A stretch of DNA of 44,855 bases, from assembly GCA_041603535.1 (NCBI GenBank), contig JBFIEE010000026.1:1-44855 (forward strand). Direction: 5' to 3'. Under the pieces are notes generated by a model that ran no database searches, had not been told where the DNA came from, and was given only the letters and a program-made list of their open reading frames with translations. This DNA is from HB2-32-21 sp041603535. GTDB lineage: Bacteria > Pseudomonadota > Gammaproteobacteria > Pseudomonadales > Porticoccaceae. A program made the translations under genes and the position numbers. Shown piece after piece: positions 18,064 through 27,026 of the stretch. Position 1 is the stretch's first letter; each line of letters starts with the position of its first letter.

Positions 18064-19080
18064 TTATTGGGTACCTTTTAGCAATAGCTTTGCAACATTA
18101 ATGGCGTTATCAACAGCACCTTTACGCACGTTATCTGACACAATCCACAAATCGAGACCATTTTCAATCGTTATGCTGGCGCGAATGCGGCCGACGCTGC
18201 GTGCTGGCAACACGCCTGACCCGGTCACCGGTACAGGATAGCCCTGCTTTGAGTGGGTCGCGACAACCTTTAAATCATCCACCTGCTTAAGTAGCTCGAT
18301 AAGCCCGTCCACATCAAGAGGGTAGCGGGTTTCCAGGCTAACCACCTGGCAGTACCCATAAAATACTGGTACCTGCACACAGGTCACGCTCATAGCCAGT
18401 GGTGCACCAATTACACGACACACCTCACTGACCAGCCGTAATTCAGCATCGGCATGCCCTGACTCACGTAACTGTCCAACCTGCGGCACCACGTTAAACG
18501 CAATCTGCTTGCCAAAAACCTGCGGCTTCACGGCAACCCCGCCAAGCAAACTGGTCGACTGGCCCGCAAGCTCCTTAACGCCCGCCTGCCCAGCGCTCGA
18601 CACCGCCTGATAAGTGGCAACGTTAACCCTCACAACTTCGACATCATCATGAACGGGCTTGAGCACATGACTCAAATCCACGGCAAGACTGTCTGGTAGC
18701 GCCACCAGTGGCGCACTGCCATCATCCAGCAAGTGAGAGTTAATCCCCGCAACGACCAGCGGCACAGCCGAGTCATCTCGGAAACAGCAGGAGAAGTCGA
18801 TGACCCGACAACCAGCATCAACGGCGGACTGGGCATATAGCTCGGATACGTGTTCCGGCACCGCAAAAAACACCAGCTCCACCAATGAAAAATCAAAGCC
18901 AGCAACATCCTCAATCATGGCTGGGCGCTTTCTGTACATTGCCGTATCGCCTGATGATGCAGCGCTGGCCAGTAGATACAGCTCCCCGCTGACAAAATCT
19001 GCGGCATCCAGGGCTTCGATCAGCGCACTGCCGACGGCGCCGGTGGCACCCACTACAGCGACGTTAAAGACTGTCATCAT
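18064..19080 (-). CDS. usg: USG-1-like aspartate-semialdehyde dehydrogenase homologue
   Basis: A 338-residue paralogue of aspartate-semialdehyde dehydrogenase. The N-terminal Rossmann motif (VAVVGATGAVGSAL) is intact. Where active enzymes have NPNCST, this protein reads LPDSLA before LKPVHD, so the catalytic cysteine is replaced by serine. E. coli Usg shows the same PDS feature and lies in the same truA-accD-folC-dedD-cvpA-purF neighbourhood, so I assign this as a USG-1 protein of unknown function, not a second Asd. The ATG at 19080 overlaps the asd stop (ATGA); a longer frame to 19131 exists but is unlikely. Translational coupling to asd suggests a functional link, perhaps a structural or regulatory partner. 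Confidence 0.9.
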   Translation of the reverse strand: MMTVFNVAVVGATGAVGSALIEALDAADFVSGELYLLASAASSGDTAMYRKRPAMIEDVAGFDFSLVELVFFAVPEHVSELYAQSAVDAGCRVIDFSCCFRDDSAVPLVVAGINSHLLDDGSAPLVALPDSLAVDLSHVLKPVHDDVEVVRVNVATYQAVSSAGQAGVKELAGQSTSLLGGVAVKPQVFGKQIAFNVVPQVGQLRESGHADAELRLVSEVCRVIGAPLAMSVTCVQVPVFYGYCQVVSLETRYPLDVDGLIELLKQVDDLKVVATHSKQGYPVPVTGSGVLPARSVGRIRASITIENGLDLWIVSDNVRKGAVDNAINVAKLLLKGTQ

Positions 19081-20189
19081 TTCTCGAGCACCATCCCAAG
19101 CATACGCCGCAGCGGCTCGGCGGCCCCCCACAACAGCTGATCGCCAACCGTAAAGGCCGACAAATACCGCGGCCCCATATTCATTTTTCGCAATCGCCCG
19201 ACCGGCACTTCCAATGTGCCGCTAACCGCTGCGGGACTTAGCGCAACCAAACTGTCTTCCCGATGGTTGGGTATAACGCGAACCCAGGCATTGGCATTGG
19301 CTAGAATGTCTTCGATATCAGTCAACGGCACGTCGCGGGTCAACTTGATCGTTAGCGCCTGGCTGTGGCTGCGCATTGCACCCACCCGCACACAGATACC
19401 GTCGATGGCCAGGGGATCGCCCTCGCGACCCAAAATTTTGTTGGCCTCTGCCTGCCCCTTCCACTCTTCCCGGCTCTGTCCACTGTCCAGCTCGACATCA
19501 ATCCATGGCAGCAAACTGCCGGCCAGGGCATGCCCGAAATGCTCGCGCGGAAAATGGTTATCTTGCATGGCTGCTAGCACCTTGCTATCAATATCGAGGA
19601 TTGCAGCGGCTGGATCATCGAGATCCGTCGCCACTGCTTGATGAATCGCGCCCATTTGTGCAATCAGTTCGCGCATGTTCTGGGCGCCTGCTCCCGATGC
19701 CGCCTGGTAAGTCATGGCGCTGGCCCACTCCACCAAACCGGCATTAAACAAGCCACCCAGCGCCATCAGCATGAGGCTGACCGTGCAATTTCCACCGACG
19801 AAATTATTGACCCCATCAGCCATGCCCCGCTCGATCACTGCCCGGTTCACCGGGTCGAGAATGATCAGCGCGTCGTCACGCATGCGTAATGCCGACGCAG
19901 CATCAATCCACACGCCCCGCCAGCCATCCCCGCGCAACTGGGGAAACACCTGTCTCGTGTAATCACCACCCTGGCAGCTAACAATAATGTCAAGCGCCTT
20001 GAGCGCCACAAGATCATAAGCGTCCTGTAACACCGGAACCGCACAGCCGATATCAGGGCCGACCTGCCCCCCCTGAGAAGTGGAGAAGAACACCGGTTCA
20101 ATAGCAGCAAAATCATTTTCTGCGACCATCCGAGACAGCAACACTGACCCGACCATTCCGCGCCAACCAACAAAGCCTACTCTTTTCAT
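19077..20189 (-). CDS. asd: Aspartate-semialdehyde dehydrogenase
   Basis: Asd reduces aspartyl phosphate to aspartate semialdehyde, the branch point to lysine/diaminopimelate, threonine and methionine. The 370-residue protein has the NADP-binding start VGFVGWRGMVGSVL typical of the gammaproteobacterial (E. coli-type) enzyme and the catalytic Cys135 in GGNCTVSLML. The segment MTYQAASGAG and the later RVGAMRSHSQA include the substrate-binding region. It follows leuB by 42 bp and overlaps usg by 4 bp. The supply of homoserine-derived precursors ties functionally to metZ at the far end of the same gene string. Confidence 0.98.
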   Translation of the reverse strand: MKRVGFVGWRGMVGSVLLSRMVAENDFAAIEPVFFSTSQGGQVGPDIGCAVPVLQDAYDLVALKALDIIVSCQGGDYTRQVFPQLRGDGWRGVWIDAASALRMRDDALIILDPVNRAVIERGMADGVNNFVGGNCTVSLMLMALGGLFNAGLVEWASAMTYQAASGAGAQNMRELIAQMGAIHQAVATDLDDPAAAILDIDSKVLAAMQDNHFPREHFGHALAGSLLPWIDVELDSGQSREEWKGQAEANKILGREGDPLAIDGICVRVGAMRSHSQALTIKLTRDVPLTDIEDILANANAWVRVIPNHREDSLVALSPAAVSGTLEVPVGRLRKMNMGPRYLSAFTVGDQLLWGAAEPLRRMLGMVLEK

Positions 20190-20231
20190 TTAATACAAGC
20201 CTAAATATTTAAATAACAATATATTACGGAA

Positions 20232-21323
20232 TTAATTTAAAGTAGATAATACCGCTTTACCCATCTCAACCGTACTTACTTTACGGGTGTTCGCAGTGCA
20301 AATATCTGCCGTACGCCAGCCCTGATCAAGCACCTTACCAACGGCCGCTTCGATGGCCGCAGCCGGCTCTGGCATATTCAGCGAATAACGCAGCAACATC
20401 GCAGCGGACAGTATCGTCGCCAGCGGGTTAGCGACACCCTGCCCCGCGATGTCGGGGGCCGAACCATGACAGGGTTCGTACAACCCCTTGCCATTAGCAT
20501 CCAGCGATGCCGATGGCAACATACCGATAGAGCCCGTTAACATGGCCGCCTGATCAGAAAGAATATCGCCAAACATATTACCGGTCACAATGACGTCAAA
20601 CTGCTTCGGAGCACGCACCAACTGCATCGCGGCGTTATCCACATACATATGACTCAATTCAACATCCGGGTAATCATTGCCAAGCTCAGTCATTACCTCG
20701 CGCCACAACATCGTCACTTCCAGCACATTGGCCTTGTCGACCGAACAAACCTTGCCGCTGCGCTTGCGGGCCGAGTCAAAGGCGAGCTGACCGATACGAC
20801 GAATCTCCGACTCCGTATACACGTAGGTATTGTAACCGCGTCGCTCCCCCGATTCTGTTCGATCAAATCCCCGTGGCTGGCCAAAATAGATGCCGCCGGT
20901 GAGCTCGCGAACGATCAGAATATCCAGCCCGCTGACCACCTCCGGTTTGAGGGATGACGCCTCCGCAAGCTGCGGATAGAGAATCGCCGGGCGCAGATTG
21001 CCAAACAGCCCCAACTGTGAACGAATGCCTAACAAACCCTTTTCTGGGCGAATCGACGGATCGAGGTGATCCCATTTCGGCCCACCGACGGCACCAAGCA
21101 AAATGGCATCGGCATGCCTGGCCTGTGCCAACGTCACCTCCGGAAACGGCACGCCAAACTTATCAATGGCACAACCACCCAGCAGGCCCTCCTCAAACAT
21201 CAGGCCCAGTTTAAATTTTTCGTTGACCGCAGCCAGCACCCTGACCGCCTCGGCGACGATTTCAGGTCCGATACCATCACCGGGTAATATCAATACTTTC
21301 TTTGTCCCAACACTCTTTGCCAC
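20232..21323 (-). CDS. leuB: 3-isopropylmalate dehydrogenase
   Basis: LeuB oxidises and decarboxylates 3-isopropylmalate in leucine synthesis. The 363-residue protein shows GDGIGPEIV at the N-terminus, the substrate-binding ELTGGIYFG, the VDNAAMQLV metal-site region, and GNMFGDILSDQAAMLTGSIG, the family signature. The start is a GTG at 21323 with AGGAG about 8 bases upstream. It follows leuD by 107 bp and precedes asd by 42 bp. In Pseudomonas an extra gene separates leuD and leuB; here that gene is absent and the gap holds a 25-bp duplication of the leuD 3' end. Confidence 0.98.
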   Translation of the reverse strand: MAKSVGTKKVLILPGDGIGPEIVAEAVRVLAAVNEKFKLGLMFEEGLLGGCAIDKFGVPFPEVTLAQARHADAILLGAVGGPKWDHLDPSIRPEKGLLGIRSQLGLFGNLRPAILYPQLAEASSLKPEVVSGLDILIVRELTGGIYFGQPRGFDRTESGERRGYNTYVYTESEIRRIGQLAFDSARKRSGKVCSVDKANVLEVTMLWREVMTELGNDYPDVELSHMYVDNAAMQLVRAPKQFDVIVTGNMFGDILSDQAAMLTGSIGMLPSASLDANGKGLYEPCHGSAPDIAGQGVANPLATILSAAMLLRYSLNMPEPAAAIEAAVGKVLDQGWRTADICTANTRKVSTVEMGKAVLSTLN

Positions 21324-21404
21324 AACATTGGCTCCTGTCCAATACCTCGTTTTTCAATACACTACTTTTCCAAACGCCCGCGTCTATACTACCGACACCC
21401 TTTT

Positions 21405-21454
21405 GTTAGCGCAGGGCATCAAACAACCGGTTAGCGCAAGGCATCAAACAACCA
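21405..21454. repeat. 25-bp tandem duplication spanning the leuD stop codon
   Basis: Units 21405-21429 and 21430-21454 are adjacent and differ at only two of 25 positions. The second unit is the end of the leuD coding sequence (last seven codons plus TAA, minus strand); the first repeats those codons and stop just downstream. It is therefore a non-coding echo of the gene's own 3' end, as expected from replication slippage. Confidence 0.92.
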
Positions 21455-22078
21455 TGGGCACCGTTGCCGCCAGCTACGTTCAAACGCTCTGATAGCCGTC
21501 GCCTCCTGCAAGCTCAGCCCAATCTCATCAAGACCGGCCAATAAACACTTCTTGCGGAAGTCATCTACCGCAAAGTGAATGACACTGCCATCCGCTTTCG
21601 TGATGGTTTGAGCCGGCAAATCAACGGTCAGCGAATACCCTTCGACAGCATCCACGGAACAAAACAACTCATCAACTATTTCTTCTTTTAATACAATAGG
21701 TAATATTCCATTTTTAAAGCAATTATTAAAGAATATATCGGCGTAGCTCGGCGCTATGATGACGCGGAAACCGTAGTCCTCCAGAGCCCAGGGGGCATGT
21801 TCACGACTGGACCCACAGCCAAAATTACGCCGCGCCAGTAAAATCGATGCCCCCCGATAACGCGGCCAGTTGAGTGGAAAATCCATGTTCAGCGGGCGCT
21901 GGCTGGCGTCCTGATCCGGCTGACCTTCGTCCAGATAACGCACCTCATCAAACAGGTTCTGTCCGAAGCCGCTACGCTTGATGGATTTCAGAAATTGTTT
22001 GGGAATGATCATATCGGTATCCACGTTGGCGCGGTCCATCGGCGCGACCAAACCCGTGTGCGAGGTAAAACTTTTCAT
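21431..22078 (-). CDS. leuD: 3-isopropylmalate dehydratase small subunit
   Basis: The small subunit of isopropylmalate isomerase, which works with LeuC to convert 2- to 3-isopropylmalate. The 215-residue protein has the family N-terminus (MKSFTSHTGLVAPMDRANVDTD, here split as MKSFTSHTGLV then APMDRANVDTD), IIPKQFLKSI, and the swivelling-domain motif RRNFGCGSSREHAPWAL. Length is normal. Its ATG overlaps the leuC stop (ATGA at 22075-22078). Its stop codon lies at the boundary of the 25-bp tandem duplication (second unit 21430-21454). Confidence 0.98.
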   Translation of the reverse strand: MKSFTSHTGLVAPMDRANVDTDMIIPKQFLKSIKRSGFGQNLFDEVRYLDEGQPDQDASQRPLNMDFPLNWPRYRGASILLARRNFGCGSSREHAPWALEDYGFRVIIAPSYADIFFNNCFKNGILPIVLKEEIVDELFCSVDAVEGYSLTVDLPAQTITKADGSVIHFAVDDFRKKCLLAGLDEIGLSLQEATAIRAFERSWRQRCPWLFDALR

Positions 22079-23511
22079 GATCGTCCCCCTGCCATCAGTT
22101 CACGAACATCGACAAAATGCCCCGTGACCGCAGCGGCGGCAGCCATAGCCGGACTCACCAGATGCGTGCGCCCCCCGTTGCCCTGACGACCTTCAAAATT
22201 GCGGTTGGAGGTGGAGGCACAATGCTCGCCCGCGCCCAGCCTGTCGGCATTCATCGCCAGGCACATGGAGCACCCCGGCTCGCGCCATTCCATCCCCGCA
22301 GCAGTAAAAATCTTATCCAGCCCTTCCGCTTCGGCCTGACGCTTAACGGCCTGGGAGCCCGGTACAATCAATACCTGCTTGACAGATTCAGCCACCTTAC
22401 GCCCCTGCGCTACCGCCGCGGCGGCACGTAAATCCTCGATACGGGAATTAGTACAGGAACCGATAAATACCCGGTCAACATATATTTCGGTTAACGGTTG
22501 ATTCGCCTGCAAGCCCATATATTTCAACGCGCGGAGCACGCCGTCTCGCTTACCTGGGTCAGACAGATGTTCAGGATCCGGCACACTGCCACTGATCGGC
22601 AACACCATTTCTGGCGAAGTCCCCCAGCTAACCTGCGGCTCGATATCACCACCCGTTAGCTCCACTACAGCATCAAAGCGGGCATCGGCGTCGCTGTGCA
22701 GCGTTTGCCAGTAGGCGACCGCCTGATCCCAGTCAGCCCCGGTAGGGGCATATTGCCGACCTTTCACATAGGCAATCGTTTTGTCATCCACCGCCACCAT
22801 ACCGACGCGCGCGCCTGCCTCGATGGCCATGTTGCACACCGTCATCCGCCCTTCCATGGTCATGTCCCGGAAAACCTCACCGCCGAACTCAATGGCGCAA
22901 CCGTTGCCCCCAGCGGTACCAATTTTACCGATGATGGCCAGCACCACATCCTTTGGCGTCACGCCTGCGCCCAGTTTGCCATCCACTCTAATGAGCATGT
23001 TCTTCATTTTTTGTGTCACCAGGCACTGAGTGGCCAGCACATGCTCCACCTCAGAGGTGCCGATACCGTGCGCCAGCGCGCCGAGGGCGCCGTGCGTGGC
23101 GGTATGCGAATCGCCGCACACCACCGTGGTCCCCGGTAATGTCGCGCCCTGCTCCGGCCCGATAACGTGCACGATGCCCTGCCCAGCATCATTGATACGG
23201 TGCTCAACGATGCCGTATTCAGCGCAATTGTCATCCAGCGTCTGAACCTGGATGCGCGACACGTTATCGGCAATTGCCGCGACGCCGCCCGCTCGCTCGC
23301 CACTTTCGGTAGGCACGTTATGATCCGGCGTAGCCAGATTGGCATCAATACGCCAGGGTTTTCGGCCAGCGAGGCGCAGGCCCTCAAAAGCTTGCGGCGA
23401 AGTCACTTCATGGAGTAAGTGCCGATCGATATACAACAGAGCTGATCCATCATCGAGCTCCTTAACGAGGTGGGAATCCCACAATTTGTCGTACAGTGTC
23501 TTTCCAGCCAT
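22075..23511 (-). CDS. leuC: 3-isopropylmalate dehydratase large subunit
   Basis: The catalytic large subunit of isopropylmalate isomerase, an aconitase-family [4Fe-4S] enzyme. The 478-residue protein begins MAGKTLYDKLWDSHLV; cluster ligands are Cys353 (GSCTNSR), Cys414 and Cys417 (GCSMC), and the CGDSHTATHGA segment lies near the middle of the N-terminal half. The ATG at 23511 has a strong GGGAGG site 5 bases upstream. It is first in the leuCDB-asd-usg string and diverges from a LysR gene across 141 bp, where a good promoter can be read. Confidence 0.98.
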   Translation of the reverse strand: MAGKTLYDKLWDSHLVKELDDGSALLYIDRHLLHEVTSPQAFEGLRLAGRKPWRIDANLATPDHNVPTESGERAGGVAAIADNVSRIQVQTLDDNCAEYGIVEHRINDAGQGIVHVIGPEQGATLPGTTVVCGDSHTATHGALGALAHGIGTSEVEHVLATQCLVTQKMKNMLIRVDGKLGAGVTPKDVVLAIIGKIGTAGGNGCAIEFGGEVFRDMTMEGRMTVCNMAIEAGARVGMVAVDDKTIAYVKGRQYAPTGADWDQAVAYWQTLHSDADARFDAVVELTGGDIEPQVSWGTSPEMVLPISGSVPDPEHLSDPGKRDGVLRALKYMGLQANQPLTEIYVDRVFIGSCTNSRIEDLRAAAAVAQGRKVAESVKQVLIVPGSQAVKRQAEAEGLDKIFTAAGMEWREPGCSMCLAMNADRLGAGEHCASTSNRNFEGRQGNGGRTHLVSPAMAAAAAVTGHFVDVRELMAGGRS

Positions 23512-23573
23512 CCGAACCTCCCAGCGCCACGGTTTATCCTATGTAAGGGTGCAGCCTACAGCATAATCGAGGC

Positions 23574-23602
23574 AGTCTAATGCCGCCCTATTGATAAAAC
23601 AA
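23574..23602 (-). promoter_or_regulatory. Candidate sigma70 promoter for leuC
   Basis: On the minus strand TTGTTT (23597-23602) and TAGACT (23574-23579) are separated by exactly 17 bp, giving a leader of about 60 nt before the leuC ATG. No leucine-rich leader peptide or attenuator hairpin is visible in that leader, so control is more likely by the divergent LysR protein. Confidence 0.5.
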
Positions 23603-23646
23603 ATTTATATTTTTTATTGTTACGATTCTTACTTGGAATGTAAAAT
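23594..23646 (+). promoter_or_regulatory. AT-rich divergent control region and candidate LysR promoter
   Basis: TTGTTA (23617-23622) and TAAAAT (23641-23646) are spaced 18 bp and face the LysR gene. Between the two divergent promoters lies an AT-rich dyad, ATAAAA (23594-23599) with TTTTAT (23612-23617), a plausible LysR-type operator. The predicted start site falls almost on the ATG at 23653, and no ribosome binding site is visible, so the transcript may be leaderless. Confidence 0.4.
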
Positions 23647-23652
23647 AAGCCC

Positions 23653-24531
23653 ATGGAAACGCAACTTCTCGAAGCATTTGTCGCCGTAGTGGACGCGGGT
23701 TCTTTTTCCGGCGCCGCCGAAAAAATCCACCTGACGCAACCGGCCATCAGCAAGCGCATCGCCCTGCTCGAAGAACAACTGAATTGCCGCCTGTTTAATC
23801 GTATTGCCCGCACCATCAGCCTTACCGAAGCGGGTGCGGCGCTACTACCCCGAGCCCAGAGCCTGCTGCTTGAGCTGGCTGCAACCCAGCAAATCATTCG
23901 CGATCTGTCAGGCACTGTGGCCGGTGATCTGCGCCTGGCCATCAGCCACCATATCGGCCTGCACCGGCTCCCACCCATACTCAAAGGCTTTGTGAACCGG
24001 CACCCGGAAGTCTCTCTGGAAGTTGATTTCATGGATTCCGAAGTCGCCTACGAGGCGGTTCGCCAGGGTCGTTTTGAACTGGCGGTGATCACCCTGGCGC
24101 CCCAGGATCACCCTAAAATCCTTGCGACGCCAATCTGGCGCGACCCTCTCAGCCTTGTGTGCGCGCTAGGCCATCCGCTGACCGCACCGAAAGCAGTTAC
24201 ACTTGGCGATCTGTGCGCCCATCCGGCAATATTGCCGGGGCTTAACACCTATACCGGACGCATGATTAAGCAACTTTTTAACCACAAAAAGAAACAGCTA
24301 AACGCCACCATGGCAACCAATTATCTTGAAACCATTAAAATGTTGGTTTCGGTCGGACTGGGCTGGAGCATGCTGCCGGTCACGATGCTGGATCAGACCC
24401 TCGTATCGCTGCGCTGCGCGGATCTTTTTGTCGAACGCCAACTGGGTTTTATTCAACATCGAGAGAAAACCCTTTCCAATGCCGCCAGAGCGTTTATATC
24501 TTTACTCCAGGCCCATAGCGACAAACCATGA
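23653..24531 (+). CDS. LysR family transcriptional regulator
   Basis: A 292-residue LysR-type regulator. The N-terminal winged helix-turn-helix covers about residues 1-60 (LLEAFVAVVDAGSFSGAAEKIHLTQ is the classic pattern, with TQPAISKRI as recognition helix), followed by a coiled linker and a periplasmic-binding-like effector domain (about 90-290). The gene diverges from leuC, the same arrangement as in Pseudomonas, so it probably controls leuCDB in response to a leucine-pathway metabolite. No Shine-Dalgarno sequence precedes the ATG at 23653. Its stop overlaps the mnmC start (ATGA, 24528-24531), so regulator and tRNA-modification enzyme are probably translated together. Confidence 0.94.
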   Translation: METQLLEAFVAVVDAGSFSGAAEKIHLTQPAISKRIALLEEQLNCRLFNRIARTISLTEAGAALLPRAQSLLLELAATQQIIRDLSGTVAGDLRLAISHHIGLHRLPPILKGFVNRHPEVSLEVDFMDSEVAYEAVRQGRFELAVITLAPQDHPKILATPIWRDPLSLVCALGHPLTAPKAVTLGDLCAHPAILPGLNTYTGRMIKQLFNHKKKQLNATMATNYLETIKMLVSVGLGWSMLPVTMLDQTLVSLRCADLFVERQLGFIQHREKTLSNAARAFISLLQAHSDKP

Positions 24532-26975
24532 CGCCGCGCGACGATTCCAGCGCCGCCAAGCCCCGTCGTCTCGTCGCAATCGAAGCTGCGGTGCCTGGGT
24601 GGGAGGGCGGTCACGCCTACTCGACAGAGTTCACCGATGCCTATTTTTCGGGCGCTGATGGCCTTGCCGAGGCGCATCACGTTTTCCTCGACGGCAATCA
24701 GCTCACAGCCCGCTGGCTAACCTTAGCACCAGCCGCTATTTTCACCATCGTCGAAACGGGTTTTGGCACCGGCCTCAATTTTCTCGCCGCAGCTAAACTG
24801 TGGTTTAACAAAGCGCCCGCCAGTGCGACCCTGCATTTTGTTGCCACTGAACGACACCCCTTATCCCCGCAGGACCTGCGCAGAGCACTGGCCGCCTGGC
24901 CAACCCTGTCCGGACTTGCTGCGCAATTAATTGACCAGTACCCGGCGCTGGTGCCGGGCTTTCATCGTCTGGACCTGGTCGACGCTGACAACAACAAACG
25001 TATCGCCCTTACCCTGATATTTGGCAATACTGAGCACGCGCTTGAAGAACTCAGCGCCTGCGACAACCCGGCTTTCAAACACCGACAACGCTTTACCATT
25101 GACGCATGGTTTCTGCATGGCTTCGCGCCCGCCAAAAATTCGGCCAGGTGGTCAGACACCCTGTTTCAGGGCATCGCCAGTTTGAGTCAGCAACAGACGA
25201 CCTTCAGCACCGACACAGTTACTGACATGGTTTTGCAGGGGCTGCAGGCAGCGGGTTTTAGCGCGACCAGAATGGTCGGCTATAACGGCAAGAAAGATAT
25301 GCTGTTTGGCCAGTTTAGGTCCGTGAACAACAAAACAACTGATGACCTCCTGGCGCTTGATACTATCGATGCTATCCATACTACGGGAGCGGGAGCCGGT
25401 CTTCCCCATGCTGCAGCACACCGCTCCCGTACAGAAACAACTCGCTCCCATACCAGCACCCGCAACGCCCGTTTTGCTCCCCCCTGGCATATCCCGTCGT
25501 TGACTGCGCTTCCGGGCACGGTCAGTACGGTAACGCCAACAACGACGCGCTTTAATACACCGACTAAAAACGCTGCGGCCCCTGGGGAGCGCGTAGCGCC
25601 TGGCGAAATGCCGACTATTCGATACAGATCGACGCTTCGAGACAAGCCTGCTGATAGACGGGCCGCCATTATCGGTGGCGGCATTGCTGGCTGCTCCACC
25701 GCACTGGCACTGGCGCGACGCGGCTGGCAGGTTACGATCTACGAGCAGGCCGGTCGAGTAGCAAGCGGGGCTTCCGGTAATCCACAGGGCGTCATTTACC
25801 CCCGCCTGTCACCTGAGGCATCATTCCTGAGCCGCTTCAACCTCGCCGCGCTACTCTATGCCGCGCGTTTTTATTCACCTTTCTGGGATGACCCGAACCC
25901 GAGTAGAACCAGTGCGCGTGCACCGGACAAAAACCCGGTCGATCTTGCTCAGGGCTCTGCCGGTGCTCGCTGCGGCATTATCGTGTTGCCAGAAAAACCG
26001 TCAGACGCTGAGGTATTCGCCACCATCGCTAACAATTTTCGCGGCGGCCTGCAGCGTTTTACGAATCGGCGAAACGCGCACTGTACCGGCCCATTTGTTT
26101 CCCTGTTAAATCGAGCGGAAATTGGCGAGGTCTGCGGCTTACAGCTCGCTGCAACAAGTGCCCTCTACTTCCCCTCGCTGGGCTGGATTGCGCCCCAGCG
26201 CGTCTGCGAGCAGTTAGTCAACCACACTAATATTAGTATTAAGGAGAAAAGGGTAAACGGGTTGACCTGGGATTCATCCTGCCAACAATGGTCGCTAAAT
26301 ACAGGGGATCAACTGCCTGATACTTCCGCGGTGGTCGTTATTGCGGCCAGCAACGGCTCTCAAAGCTTTACTCAAACCCGCCACCTGCCCTTAAAGGCAA
26401 TACGAGGGCAAATCTCCAGTGTTCCCGTTACCCCGCCCAGCCAGCATCTCCGCACGGTTATTTGTGGCGCCGGATACCTGGCACCCGCGAGTGGTGGTTC
26501 CCACACACTCGGTGCGACCTATAACCTGGACACCACAACCCCGGATATTCGTGACGTTGACCACCGGCGCAACCTCGACCAGCTACTATTAACAGACCCG
26601 GCGCTGCCCAATTTTCTCGATAATCCATCACCGGCAATACTGGACGGTCGCGCCAGTCTGCGCTGCACCACACCGGACTACTTGCCGCTGATAGGGCCAG
26701 CAGCAAACTTCACCGCGTTCACCGAGGATTTCGCGCTTCTACGCACCAATGCCCGTGCCGATATACCCCGTTGCGGCAGCTACTGGCCAGGGTTATATGT
26801 TCACTGCGGTCTCGGTTCGCGTGGCTTCACCTACGCACCCCTTGGCGCTGAACTATTGGCCGGGGTGATTAACCGGGAAGTCCCCGCCCTGCCGCTCGAT
26901 TTACAGATCGCCCTGCACCCAGCGCGTTTTATTATTCGTGACCTCAAGCGCAACCGTATCCAGGTAAGCTCCTAA
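24528..26975 (+). CDS. mnmC: Bifunctional tRNA (mnm5s2U34) methyltransferase / FAD-dependent cmnm5 oxidoreductase
   Basis: MnmC finishes the mnm5s2U modification at the tRNA wobble position: its FAD domain removes the carboxymethyl group from cmnm5s2U and its methyltransferase domain methylates the product. The methyltransferase half (about 1-265) has ETGFGTGLNFLAAAK and ends near GKKDMLFGQF. The FAD half starts with IIGGGIAGCSTALALARRG (about 381-399), then GASGNPQGVIYPRLSP and GLGSRGFTYAPL. At 815 residues it is much longer than the E. coli enzyme (under 670), mainly through a Thr/Arg/Ala/Pro-rich linker of about 100 residues between the domains. The usually conserved FLDGFAP reads FLHGFAP (His197). 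It overlaps the LysR gene by 4 bp. Confidence 0.95.
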   Translation: MTPRDDSSAAKPRRLVAIEAAVPGWEGGHAYSTEFTDAYFSGADGLAEAHHVFLDGNQLTARWLTLAPAAIFTIVETGFGTGLNFLAAAKLWFNKAPASATLHFVATERHPLSPQDLRRALAAWPTLSGLAAQLIDQYPALVPGFHRLDLVDADNNKRIALTLIFGNTEHALEELSACDNPAFKHRQRFTIDAWFLHGFAPAKNSARWSDTLFQGIASLSQQQTTFSTDTVTDMVLQGLQAAGFSATRMVGYNGKKDMLFGQFRSVNNKTTDDLLALDTIDAIHTTGAGAGLPHAAAHRSRTETTRSHTSTRNARFAPPWHIPSLTALPGTVSTVTPTTTRFNTPTKNAAAPGERVAPGEMPTIRYRSTLRDKPADRRAAIIGGGIAGCSTALALARRGWQVTIYEQAGRVASGASGNPQGVIYPRLSPEASFLSRFNLAALLYAARFYSPFWDDPNPSRTSARAPDKNPVDLAQGSAGARCGIIVLPEKPSDAEVFATIANNFRGGLQRFTNRRNAHCTGPFVSLLNRAEIGEVCGLQLAATSALYFPSLGWIAPQRVCEQLVNHTNISIKEKRVNGLTWDSSCQQWSLNTGDQLPDTSAVVVIAASNGSQSFTQTRHLPLKAIRGQISSVPVTPPSQHLRTVICGAGYLAPASGGSHTLGATYNLDTTTPDIRDVDHRRNLDQLLLTDPALPNFLDNPSPAILDGRASLRCTTPDYLPLIGPAANFTAFTEDFALLRTNARADIPRCGSYWPGLYVHCGLGSRGFTYAPLGAELLAGVINREVPALPLDLQIALHPARFIIRDLKRNRIQVSS

Positions 26976-27026
26976 ACCAGAAACAGCACAGAACCAGGTT
27001 GTTCTGTCTACGGTATCTACGTAAAT

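Noticed and set aside
23512..23573. Leucine attenuator or leader peptide before leuC
   Set aside because: No short Leu-rich frame and no alternative hairpins in the leader.
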